A DNA stretch of 7,515 bases, taken from Ekhidna sp. (GTDB taxonomy: Bacteria; Bacteroidota; Bacteroidia; Cytophagales; Cyclobacteriaceae). Positions 1-7,396 of the stretch are shown here, piece after piece. The stretch covers positions 1 to 7,515 of the forward strand of contig JAPPDO010000071.1 of assembly GCA_028821635.1 (NCBI GenBank), read 5' to 3'. The notes under the pieces are model-generated. The model was not told the origin of the DNA. It did not search any database and saw nothing but the letters and a program-made list of their open reading frames with translations. The position numbers and the translations under genes are program-made. Every line of letters begins with the position of its first letter. The first letter of the stretch is position 1.

Positions 1-20
1 AACAATCCCAACCTGCTCAT
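1..20 (-). CDS. Possible next operon gene, start only
   Basis: The DprA-like gene ends in AAATGA. The ATG within it (20-18) overlaps the stop by 4 bases (ATGA), a common arrangement for coupled operon genes. The frame reads MSRLGL and leaves the window still open. Only six codons are visible and no separate ribosome-binding site is seen, so this rests on the overlap alone. No function can be suggested. Confidence 0.22.
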
Positions 21-478
21 TTTGGTACATCATTTAATAAAGTGTAGTTTTTCCCTTCCAACAACCCCTCTAACAACCCTCCTTCTGATGCATACCCGAC
101 TACCAAATCATCACTGATTTCAATGATCTTCTGATTCCGGATTCTTGCATATTCACGGGTAACTCTTCTGATCTCTTTTTCAAAAGGACTGATAACCAAC
201 AGACGATCTGTTTTTGCAGCTTCCTCAACAGCGGATTCCCAACGAGATTTAATTCCTCGTGCTAAGACCAGTATCAGTGGCTGATTTCCTTTTAGCAGCA
301 TCTCAAATACATCCTTCTCAATTTGTGAATGATTCCCACATACAATGCAATTTCCTTGCTCTCTTTGTTTCTTCGCCCAATCATAACTCTTGAGGACAAT
401 AGAAGCCGGACATTTCTGTGAACTCAAAAATCCTGTTTTGGATAGTTTCAATATGTCTGTATTTCCCCAAGTTTCCAT
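17..478 (-). CDS. Stand-alone DprA/SLOG-like Rossmann-fold protein
   Basis: A 153-residue protein resembling the Rossmann core of DprA without its other domains. CGNHSQIE (47-54) followed by LVLARGI (70-76) corresponds to the SGLARGID...VLG-G region of DprA. LLVISPF (93-99) matches its llSE-P segment. RNQKIIEISDDLVVGYASEGG (114-134) matches its RNRII-gLS-vvVvEa-SG segment. DprA binds single-stranded DNA and loads RecA; SLOG relatives often bind nucleotides. Whether either applies here is unknown. Cysteines 44 and 47 lie close together, but there are too few others to argue for a metal site. The ATG at 478 lies 2 bases after the methyltransferase stop, with an in-frame TGA four codons upstream and a GAGG ribosome-binding sequence inside the preceding gene. 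It is clearly part of the same operon. Family assignment is fairly sure; function is not. Confidence 0.75.
   Translation of the reverse strand: METWGNTDILKLSKTGFLSSQKCPASIVLKSYDWAKKQREQGNCIVCGNHSQIEKDVFEMLLKGNQPLILVLARGIKSRWESAVEEAAKTDRLLVISPFEKEIRRVTREYARIRNQKIIEISDDLVVGYASEGGLLEGLLEGKNYTLLNDVPK
53..79 (-). repeat. Two copies of a 12-base tandem repeat in the DprA-like gene
   Basis: Units at 56-67 and 68-79 are identical at 10 of 12 bases, and a further CCC at 53-55 starts a third. They encode GLLE-GLLE-G (residues 134-142), just after the SEGG motif. Gain or loss of a unit would change the protein by four residues without a frameshift. With two imperfect copies this may be simple chance or an old slippage event. 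Confidence 0.45.
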
Positions 479-480
479 AA

Positions 481-3400
481 TTAATCCTCATCCTCTTCCC
501 CATTGTCCTCTTCTCCAAACAAAGCCTTGCCCATACGGTACTTGATGTCGTAGTTAATGATAAAATCCAGCTCTTCTTCTGTAAAGCGGTAATGCTGTGC
601 TAATGAAGTGTCGATTTGATCGATGATAGGTTTGGATTTTTTAATAAAATATTCGTCATATTCAACATTTCCAGTTGCTTTATAAAACGCCTTTTTTCTA
701 ATCTTTTTCTTTTCTAAGTCATCATTAAATGCGATAAAAAGAGTCTCCAAAGCAAACAAATGACTAGAATTTTCTAATGAAAAAGGGAAAAAATCTAACT
801 CTCTATTATTTAAATGTCTGCTATCAGAAAATGCCATAAACCATCTATAGTAAAGATTAGAATTTATGACTGACCCAACCGCATTTGATTGGATTTTGGT
901 CCCGAAAGAAATTCTTTTTATTTGTGTGGAGGTTTTTACTCCATCTATTTCATTCCAAAAATATGGTGGAGATACCATGGCTCTTATGAAATATCTTGGT
1001 GCGTTATGGTAGAAAATCTGAGTTCCTTCTTTATAATGTATAAAAAGTTTTGTGTCTTTTGTAATCTTCTCTAAAATATTTAGTTCAATTGTACTTCCTA
1101 ATTTTGCTATTGAGTTTGGAACAATTTCAGCTAAATTATCTGCATACTCAATGTTTTCAAAAAGGAAGGGCCTATATTCTGTAGACCATCGGTAATACTT
1201 CGAAGAATAAATGTTTTCTGTTTGTATGTTTGTAACATAAATCAGAAGTCTTTGGTCTACACCATCAAAAAGTTTTGCAGGTCTTACATCAAAAGTCGAG
1301 TGCCAAAAACTTCTTCTTTTTAGAATATCCATTACTGAACTCATCCGATCAGTACAAGTAGCAGAATGAGGAATAATCATCCCAGACCTTCCTTTTTCTT
1401 TATGAATATTAAAATATCTTTCTATAATTGGTCCATAAAGATTTCCACAGCTTGTGGATTTATAAGAACCTAATTTATAATCAATCTTTTTGAGTTCAAC
1501 ATATGGTGGATTCCCAATTATTGCGTCAAAACCACCTTCTGCTGCTATGATATGATAGAATTCAGCAAACCAATGAAAGGGCTGGTGGCTTTCGAGCCAT
1601 TTTTCAAAAGCCTGCGGTTTGGTTTGAGCATCAATTCCGTAATTGGTCGCCAGATAAACATTAAGCTTGTGGTTTAATTCCTTTAATCTACGGTTCAGTT
1701 CTACTTTGGCTTCTCTAAAGCTGTCGCTGCCTTGATCATTGATGAGCTGGCTGTTCTGAAAATGGCTGAATGCTTTGGCGACTAATTCACATTCTTCCTT
1801 AAATGCTTCTAATTCCTGTTCATAGCCCGCTCTATATTGACCATGTTGGTCGACCTGAATAGCCCTCAGAAGTTCATTCTCTGTGGCAAAACCGACCAAG
1901 GTATTACCTGCTCTTATATTAAAATCTATATCCGGGAGTGGTTCCAAGCCAAAATTCTTTTTAGATGGTTCTACATCCACTGTTGCAACCAGCTTTAGAA
2001 AAAGACGCAGCTTGGCTATCTCAACGGCCTCCTTCATGATATCTACTCCATAAAGGTTGTTTAGGATGATGCTCTTGTAAATGAAGTATTGCAGATTGGG
2101 ATGCTCCTCACTGTTAATCTGCTCCAATGTTTCTTCGAAGAATTTGTGCTTTCCGGGCTGTTCTTCTTCTTCCACAAACTCCTCCATACGCTTGAGGCAG
2201 GTTTCGTAGAGCGGTTCGAGAATATTCATTGCCGCAAACAGAAACGCACCCGAGCCACATGTAGGGTCCAGAATGGTGATTTTATTGAGTGCCTTGTAGA
2301 AATGCCTGATAAAAACAGGATCTTTCGTGGTTTCAATAAAATCCTGGGCGAATTGACGGATATTCAGATTATAGGTGATAAAATCATTAATTTGAGTAAT
2401 CTCTCCTTTCTCAATCTTAGCTTTTACCGCTGTATACCGCTTTCTCCTTTCTATTAATTCCCGGTAAATCTCAGTAGGAAGACCTGTTTCCTGCGGAGCT
2501 CTTTGATTCCACGATTTTCTGATTTCCCAGAGGTGTGGTTTGGTGTCTGATGAAACCACATTCCGTTCTAATTCCGGTTGAAACCCTTCTTTTACATCAT
2601 CCGGTAAATCATCGAATAATCCTCCCTCTTTCGGTACACCGTGTTTTATAGCATCATAGATATACTCATCACCACTTTCTTTTAATGAGTTCCACAACTC
2701 CGCATCTCCTGTAAATGCTTCTTTGTAATTCCGCTCCGCTTCATCAAAAAGAAAAGGTATAATGGTGTTCTTGCCAATATAATCGGTGATATCTTCCTTC
2801 GTGTAATAGGCACCCATTGCCGCCCGGTCATTGATATACTTTTCAAAAATGTACCCAATCACATCCGGATTGATAGTTTTACCTTCCGCATGTTCTCTGG
2901 TATCAAGATGCCATTCCCATTGATCAAAAAACTCAAAGATTCGCTCAAACGCATCATCATCTATTTTGATCGAGTCGAATTGCCTTTCCAATTCATGCAC
3001 ATCGAAAAGACCACCATTGAGGTATGGAATCTTTCCTAGTTCAACAGGTAGATCATCACTTCTTTTATCCATGGGCTTCCCTAAACCATCATGGAATAGC
3101 TCCAATAAAAAACTGCGGTAAAATCCATAGAACTTACCTTGTCCGGCCAGTTCCTGACATGCTTTTAGTTTATTCTTGAGATAGTTTCTGTCCTGATCTA
3201 AAAATCCCTTTTTCTGGATGAAGTAGCAAAACATCAAGCGATTGAGCATCAAACTGGCATACCACTGCTTATTGGTGTTTTCTTTATCCGGTATCGTATC
3301 ATCAATACCTTTAATAAAATCCAGGAATTGAGAGTGCTGACGTTTGAATTCGGTGTAAAACTTCTTTGTGACTTTCTCGGCGTTGACCCCAAAGTTTTCC

Positions 3401-3870
3401 TTGATGCGTTGCACCACATCGACAATGGTAAGTGAGCCTGATTCGTCCTCTTCTATGGTGAAAAAGGCACCAGATAGTTTCTGATAGAGCAATTCCGGTG
3501 TCTGACCTTTTTTCCATTTGTGACCCACGACCCGAACCGGTTTGTTAGGCTCCCTGACAAGCAACTCCCATCGTTGAGTAGACTGATACTTGTCGATGAA
3601 GATGATCAAATGCTCATGATGGAGCTTTGCGATCTCCGTATGAACTCTTTTACGGGTTTGAGCATCCGGAATTTTCCCTTCACTATCAGGATGACAGATC
3701 AAAATGGCAAATCCTTCTTTTTCAGCAATGAGCTTGAATTGATAGGTAGTTTCGGCTGCTTTTTTAGGGAACGAATGATTCTTGTAATTCCAACCTAATT
3801 GATTGAAGAGATGATCAAACTCAAAATGTTCGATGTAGCGATTGAACTGTTTGCGCTCTAGTGCTTGCAT
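481..3870 (-). CDS. Eco57I/type IIG-like adenine-specific DNA methyltransferase
   Basis: A 1129-residue protein with the gamma-class N6-adenine methyltransferase order. GAYYT (353-357) precedes the AdoMet-binding motif DPTCGSGAFL (535-544). Then come LYGVD (606-610) and the catalytic NPPY (787-790). These motifs are complete, so transfer of methyl from AdoMet to adenine is expected. Residues about 1-135 resemble the restriction-nuclease-like N-terminus of this family. The strand where ExK would be expected reads EGFAILICH, so a working PD-(D/E)xK site is not visible. Residues about 791-1090 should hold the target-recognition domain. Their DNA is much poorer in GC than the rest of the gene. 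The tail HYRFTEEELDFIINYDIKYRMG-like segment (1093-1113) is family-typical and ends in an acidic stretch. The ATG at 3870 follows the helicase TAG by one base, implying coupled translation. With no evident nuclease of its own, it probably supplies modification and specificity to the PLD-helicase; it recalls DrmMI of class 1 DISARM. Confidence 0.9.
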   Translation of the reverse strand: MQALERKQFNRYIEHFEFDHLFNQLGWNYKNHSFPKKAAETTYQFKLIAEKEGFAILICHPDSEGKIPDAQTRKRVHTEIAKLHHEHLIIFIDKYQSTQRWELLVREPNKPVRVVGHKWKKGQTPELLYQKLSGAFFTIEEDESGSLTIVDVVQRIKENFGVNAEKVTKKFYTEFKRQHSQFLDFIKGIDDTIPDKENTNKQWYASLMLNRLMFCYFIQKKGFLDQDRNYLKNKLKACQELAGQGKFYGFYRSFLLELFHDGLGKPMDKRSDDLPVELGKIPYLNGGLFDVHELERQFDSIKIDDDAFERIFEFFDQWEWHLDTREHAEGKTINPDVIGYIFEKYINDRAAMGAYYTKEDITDYIGKNTIIPFLFDEAERNYKEAFTGDAELWNSLKESGDEYIYDAIKHGVPKEGGLFDDLPDDVKEGFQPELERNVVSSDTKPHLWEIRKSWNQRAPQETGLPTEIYRELIERRKRYTAVKAKIEKGEITQINDFITYNLNIRQFAQDFIETTKDPVFIRHFYKALNKITILDPTCGSGAFLFAAMNILEPLYETCLKRMEEFVEEEEQPGKHKFFEETLEQINSEEHPNLQYFIYKSIILNNLYGVDIMKEAVEIAKLRLFLKLVATVDVEPSKKNFGLEPLPDIDFNIRAGNTLVGFATENELLRAIQVDQHGQYRAGYEQELEAFKEECELVAKAFSHFQNSQLINDQGSDSFREAKVELNRRLKELNHKLNVYLATNYGIDAQTKPQAFEKWLESHQPFHWFAEFYHIIAAEGGFDAIIGNPPYVELKKIDYKLGSYKSTSCGNLYGPIIERYFNIHKEKGRSGMIIPHSATCTDRMSSVMDILKRRSFWHSTFDVRPAKLFDGVDQRLLIYVTNIQTENIYSSKYYRWSTEYRPFLFENIEYADNLAEIVPNSIAKLGSTIELNILEKITKDTKLFIHYKEGTQIFYHNAPRYFIRAMVSPPYFWNEIDGVKTSTQIKRISFGTKIQSNAVGSVINSNLYYRWFMAFSDSRHLNNRELDFFPFSLENSSHLFALETLFIAFNDDLEKKKIRKKAFYKATGNVEYDEYFIKKSKPIIDQIDTSLAQHYRFTEEELDFIINYDIKYRMGKALFGEEDNGEEDED
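601..1500 (-). other. Low-GC block covering the methyltransferase target-recognition region
   Basis: By hand count, this stretch has 276 G+C in 900 bases (about 31%), against 250 in 600 (about 42%) for 1501-2100 just beyond it. GC rises again to 24 in 60 at 541-600. The edge at 1500/1501 falls exactly at the end of the NPPY motif, and the other edge near the conserved C-terminal tail. The block encodes residues 791-1090, where sequence recognition is expected in type IIG-like enzymes. The composition step is observed; replacement of the domain by recombination is an inference. Confidence 0.6.
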
Positions 3871-3871
3871 C

Positions 3872-6800
3872 CTAGTTTTCTTCTTTAAGCCCCATAGAAC
3901 ATATCACTTTTGGTGTCCGTATTTCACTCTCGGATTCATCGATTAAGCATAAGCGTCCTTCACTTCTGAGATTTATGGCAATTTCAGAAAGCTCCTGATC
4001 GGTAAGCCCAAGTCGTAATCTTCTATTCAATAATGTTTTGGCACTTTCTTGCATGGGGAATTTATAGATGTCGTCAATCGCTCGTTTGAGTTCTTCATTC
4101 TCGAATATAGTTCCTTTACTTTCTTCAAAAAATCGTTTTAGCCGCATATACGTTTTGTAACGTACACTGCTTTTCTTACCAAGATGTCCACCTGTAGATT
4201 TTTGTGCCCGGTTGGAAATGTCTACAGCTCTTTCAACCAACATATGATGGTCTTCCATTCGGTCCAATGCTGGTGTATCTAAGGCACATTCCAGCACCTT
4301 AAGAATTCGATTTTGACTCCTTGACCTTACTTGTCTGTTTTCATCGAGCCAGGTCAATACATCGGTACCTGCCGCTGTTTTATGATAAGTTATAACTCCA
4401 TTATTGATAACATCAGAAGGCTTTTCCTTCGTAGAGTATACTACATCCGGCATAGCCAAAACCTTCTTTTTAATCTCCGGGTTAGCTTTAATTGCCTGAT
4501 TCCATATCTCATACGCTTTCGATGTTAAATCAACATCATCTGTATCATCGTCATCGAGTATTCCTGCCTTTTCATTGTAGAGGTCTCTGATATTTACCGG
4601 ATCACCGTCAAAGAACACTTCGTCTGCTCCTACTACTTCAGCATTTTCCTGAATCCTGTTTTGCAACCGTCCTCTTAAATTGATGATCGTCTCCACCCCA
4701 TCTGCCGGAAGGAAGGAATAGCAGAATATTTCTTCTGCTTCCTGCCCAATTCGATCAACACGTCCAGCACGTTGAATTAACCGAATCAATGCCCAAGGTA
4801 GATCAAAGTTTACTATGATGTGACCATCTTGCAGGTTTTGTCCTTCACTTAGTACGTCTGTGGTAATCAATATTCTGATTTCAGGCTGTTCCAATTCTGC
4901 GGAATTGCTCTTCGGACTAAACCGGTGTGCAGCATCTGTAGGATTTTCCGTATCACCGGTGACACATACAAGGTCCGTCACACCTCTTCTTGTTAGTTCT
5001 TTTTCCAAGTAGCGAGCAGTATCTGCAAACTGAGTAAAGACTAGAATCTTTTCATCCTTATGTATTTGTTGTGAAAGTTTTTCAAACTCATCTATCTGTT
5101 TATCTAAAGTGGAGTCCCAGGTTTCACCTATCGTCAAAATCTGCATGATTAATTCAGCATCCTTTTTAAGTTGTCTGATAAGTGAGGACTTGAAGAACCG
5201 TGGCGAGACCCATTTAAACTTTCGGGGATGTGCCTGCATCGTTTTATAAATACTTGCAGCACCTTTGGCATATTCACTTAGCTCAGCATGAATCTTTTTT
5301 GATCTAAGTTTATCTAGCTCTTCATCATGCTCTTCCAAAAATTCGTCCATTACTGCGGTTTCTTGCGAGCCAATCGGAAGGTCTAAATCATTTTCAATGG
5401 CATGAACATAAACGTAGTTTCGCATTGCATGACGAGCAAGTGATAGTAGAAATGCATAACCACTGCTTTCCAGCCGCTTGAACAGATTGGTTCTGCAAAA
5501 ACCCATTAATCGCTTTCCTGCACGAGTTAAATTGTCTAATTGAGTTTGCTCTTCCTCTGTTGCATTTCCGGTTCTACCATCATCAATAAATTGCCCTAAA
5601 CCATATCTTGGCAAAGACATTTTGTTGATCGTGTCAACTACATTTTGAGAGAACAACTGCGCATAAGTGTCCTCAGGATCATCCGCATCAAAAGCGTATT
5701 CAATACGTTTTGGAATTCTATTAGGAAAATAAAACTTAGTCCCATCTTCGAAAGTCAGATATCTTCGACCACTTGATTTATCCGTTTCAGCATAGTTGTC
5801 TCTGATGAATGATCGAGTTCGCCTTACTAAAAACATTTTAAGTAAATCACGCCAATCGTCAGCGTATTCACTTTTTTCAAAAGCAGCAATGCTAAATGGA
5901 CTGGTTTGATGTTCAGCAACATATTCATGCTGGCCTCCTATTGATTCTAGATACCTTTCAGGTCCGATTCCTAAATCCTGATCTTCAGGAATAAATAATC
6001 GCAACTGATTTGAAAGGTCAAAATAAGTTTTGTTGTAAGGTGTAGCCGTTAACAGAATAACCTTAGTTTCATTTCTGTCAATGTAATCTTTTACAAAGCC
6101 GTATCTCTTACCTTCTCTATTTCTTAAATTATGACTTTCATCTATGATGACAATGCGGTATCTCCGTTCAGATTCTAGCCATGCCTCACTCACTTTAGAA
6201 ATACTCATAACATTTGCCCTAAGATGGTAATTATGAACGTAATCCTTCCACATTTCAACCAGGTTTTTCGGACATATTATTAAGGTCTCTAATACGAAGG
6301 TTTCCTCAAAAAGCTTGGCTAAGGCGGATGCGGTCATGGTCTTACCTAGTCCTACTACATCTCCGATCATTACTCCATTTCTATGATACAAATGCTGAGC
6401 AGCGAGTAAGACAGCCTTCTTTTGAAATGGAAGAAGGTGTGCAAACTCTTTCGGGATATCGAAATTATTTTCTCCGGTTTGTGCTTCTTGCGATAAGTGA
6501 TATGCGATCTTCAGATAAATGAAATAGGGTGGAATCACCTTATCCCCTGCCCAGCTTTCATCTATGATTTCAGCAAGCTCCTCAGAGATATCAATTGCAA
6601 ACCTGTCTTCCCATCTGTCATTAAACCATTCAGAAAGTTTCTCACCAGCATCCTTTTCAACCACGTCTACGTTCAATTCGCCTTGTTTTTCAAGGCCAGA
6701 CATGGTCAGGTTACTACTGCCAACATATCCAATAATTGGTGATTTCTTATCATTCCTAAATCCAAGGTATAGCTTGGCGTGTAGTGGGTGACTTAAGTAT

Positions 6801-7192
6801 AGCTTGACAAGTACTTTTTTACTCTTGAGTTGCAATGACAGCTTTCGTAAAACTTTTTCATCTTGTGCTGAAGGAATTCCAAAGGTCAACTGTTCACGGA
6901 ATTCATGAGCCATTGCCTTTTTTCGTGCGACTACTTCAGCTTGATCTACAAGTCCTGGTTTCTGATTTGCAAGAACTTGCTTTAGAAGATCTTCTGATGG
7001 TCTTTGCATACCAACAATGAGTCTGCAACAGTTTTCACCATCTCCCTCAAACTCTTCGATGAGATCAACGACATTCTTCCAACCTCTGAGGTTAAAATAA
7101 CCAACACAGAAATCAGAACGATATGACTCCTTCAAAGTATCCTTTAAGTCATGCGCTAATATCTCATCTATGTTATCGTAAATTGTTGGCAT
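3872..7192 (-). CDS. PLD-nuclease / SNF2-type helicase fusion (defence translocase)
   Basis: A 1106-residue protein. Residues about 20-200 form a phospholipase D-like domain with H138-A-K140 (HxK), GSSN (158-161) and E172, the residue pattern of BfiI/Nuc-type nucleases. Only one HKD motif is present, so dimerisation is expected. The SNF2/RapA-like motor follows: Walker A GDVVGLGKT (277-285), DESH (351-354), TATP (382-385), VFTQF (718-722), TTDVLSEGQNLQ (777-788) and QRAGRVDRIGQ (807-817). All core ATPase motifs look intact. About 330 residues separate the two RecA-like lobes and include KRLESS (572-577), familiar from RapA-like defence helicases. The C-terminal 290 residues carry an acidic run (880-886) and no domain I recognise. 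The ATG at 7192 is preceded by an in-frame TAG two codons upstream; no Shine-Dalgarno sequence is visible. The stop is one base from the methyltransferase start. Likely role: ATP-driven translocation on and cleavage of foreign DNA. It recalls DrmD of class 1 DISARM, but orthology is not shown. Confidence 0.9.
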   Translation of the reverse strand: MPTIYDNIDEILAHDLKDTLKESYRSDFCVGYFNLRGWKNVVDLIEEFEGDGENCCRLIVGMQRPSEDLLKQVLANQKPGLVDQAEVVARKKAMAHEFREQLTFGIPSAQDEKVLRKLSLQLKSKKVLVKLYLSHPLHAKLYLGFRNDKKSPIIGYVGSSNLTMSGLEKQGELNVDVVEKDAGEKLSEWFNDRWEDRFAIDISEELAEIIDESWAGDKVIPPYFIYLKIAYHLSQEAQTGENNFDIPKEFAHLLPFQKKAVLLAAQHLYHRNGVMIGDVVGLGKTMTASALAKLFEETFVLETLIICPKNLVEMWKDYVHNYHLRANVMSISKVSEAWLESERRYRIVIIDESHNLRNREGKRYGFVKDYIDRNETKVILLTATPYNKTYFDLSNQLRLFIPEDQDLGIGPERYLESIGGQHEYVAEHQTSPFSIAAFEKSEYADDWRDLLKMFLVRRTRSFIRDNYAETDKSSGRRYLTFEDGTKFYFPNRIPKRIEYAFDADDPEDTYAQLFSQNVVDTINKMSLPRYGLGQFIDDGRTGNATEEEQTQLDNLTRAGKRLMGFCRTNLFKRLESSGYAFLLSLARHAMRNYVYVHAIENDLDLPIGSQETAVMDEFLEEHDEELDKLRSKKIHAELSEYAKGAASIYKTMQAHPRKFKWVSPRFFKSSLIRQLKKDAELIMQILTIGETWDSTLDKQIDEFEKLSQQIHKDEKILVFTQFADTARYLEKELTRRGVTDLVCVTGDTENPTDAAHRFSPKSNSAELEQPEIRILITTDVLSEGQNLQDGHIIVNFDLPWALIRLIQRAGRVDRIGQEAEEIFCYSFLPADGVETIINLRGRLQNRIQENAEVVGADEVFFDGDPVNIRDLYNEKAGILDDDDTDDVDLTSKAYEIWNQAIKANPEIKKKVLAMPDVVYSTKEKPSDVINNGVITYHKTAAGTDVLTWLDENRQVRSRSQNRILKVLECALDTPALDRMEDHHMLVERAVDISNRAQKSTGGHLGKKSSVRYKTYMRLKRFFEESKGTIFENEELKRAIDDIYKFPMQESAKTLLNRRLRLGLTDQELSEIAINLRSEGRLCLIDESESEIRTPKVICSMGLKEEN

Positions 7193-7201
7193 GAGCTAGT
7201 A

Positions 7202-7396
7202 TCATTTTTTGCTTGACTGTAATAATTCTTTAACATCACCGTCTAGGATTTTTGCAATCCCGTACAAGTCCTCTACACTTGGCTGCCTCCTATTTTGCGC
7301 ATAGGAATTGACCATATTGTAACTTTTTCCAAGTTGATCAGCCCGCCAAGTCTGCTTAATTCCCTTGGACTCTAGGACTTCTTTAATCCTGTTCAT
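7202..7396 (-). CDS. XRE/Cro-family helix-turn-helix regulator, first gene of the operon
   Basis: A 64-residue protein made almost entirely of one HTH_3/XRE DNA-binding domain. The helix-turn-helix runs from about residue 15 to 35 (QTWRADQLGKSYNMVNSYAQN), with the recognition helix near residues 27-34. It is followed by the family-typical RRQPSVEDLYGIAKIL segment and a final helix (DVKELL). Proteins of this size and sequence style are common next to restriction-modification genes in Bacteroidota. By analogy with C (controller) proteins they probably bind the operon's own promoter. The ATG at 7396 has an in-frame TAA three codons upstream, so this start is well bounded. An AAGAG sequence 5 bases upstream may serve for ribosome binding. 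The gene ends 9 bases before the helicase ATG, consistent with one transcript. The fold assignment is firm; the regulatory target is inferred from position. Confidence 0.88.
   Translation of the reverse strand: MNRIKEVLESKGIKQTWRADQLGKSYNMVNSYAQNRRQPSVEDLYGIAKILDGDVKELLQSSKK

Noticed and set aside
690..716. T-rich runs in the methyltransferase gene as a possible phase-variation tract
   Set aside because: The longest runs are only about six bases and interrupted, and they encode a lysine-rich helix; too short for typical slippage switching.
889..2457. Plus-strand open frames at 889-1074 and 2089-2457 inside the methyltransferase gene
   Set aside because: They lie wholly opposite a long gene with intact motifs and show no domain-like sequence; they are antisense shadows.
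3311..3798. Open frames at 3311-3517 (minus) and 3520-3798 (plus)
   Set aside because: Both overlap the N-terminal part of the methyltransferase in other frames, have no recognisable motif, and would break a coherent reading of the main gene.
4331..7020. Plus-strand open frames at 4331-4528, 6328-6522, 6497-6742, 6564-6791 and 6835-7020
   Set aside because: All are antisense to conserved helicase or PLD segments, and some overlap one another; none resembles a known protein.
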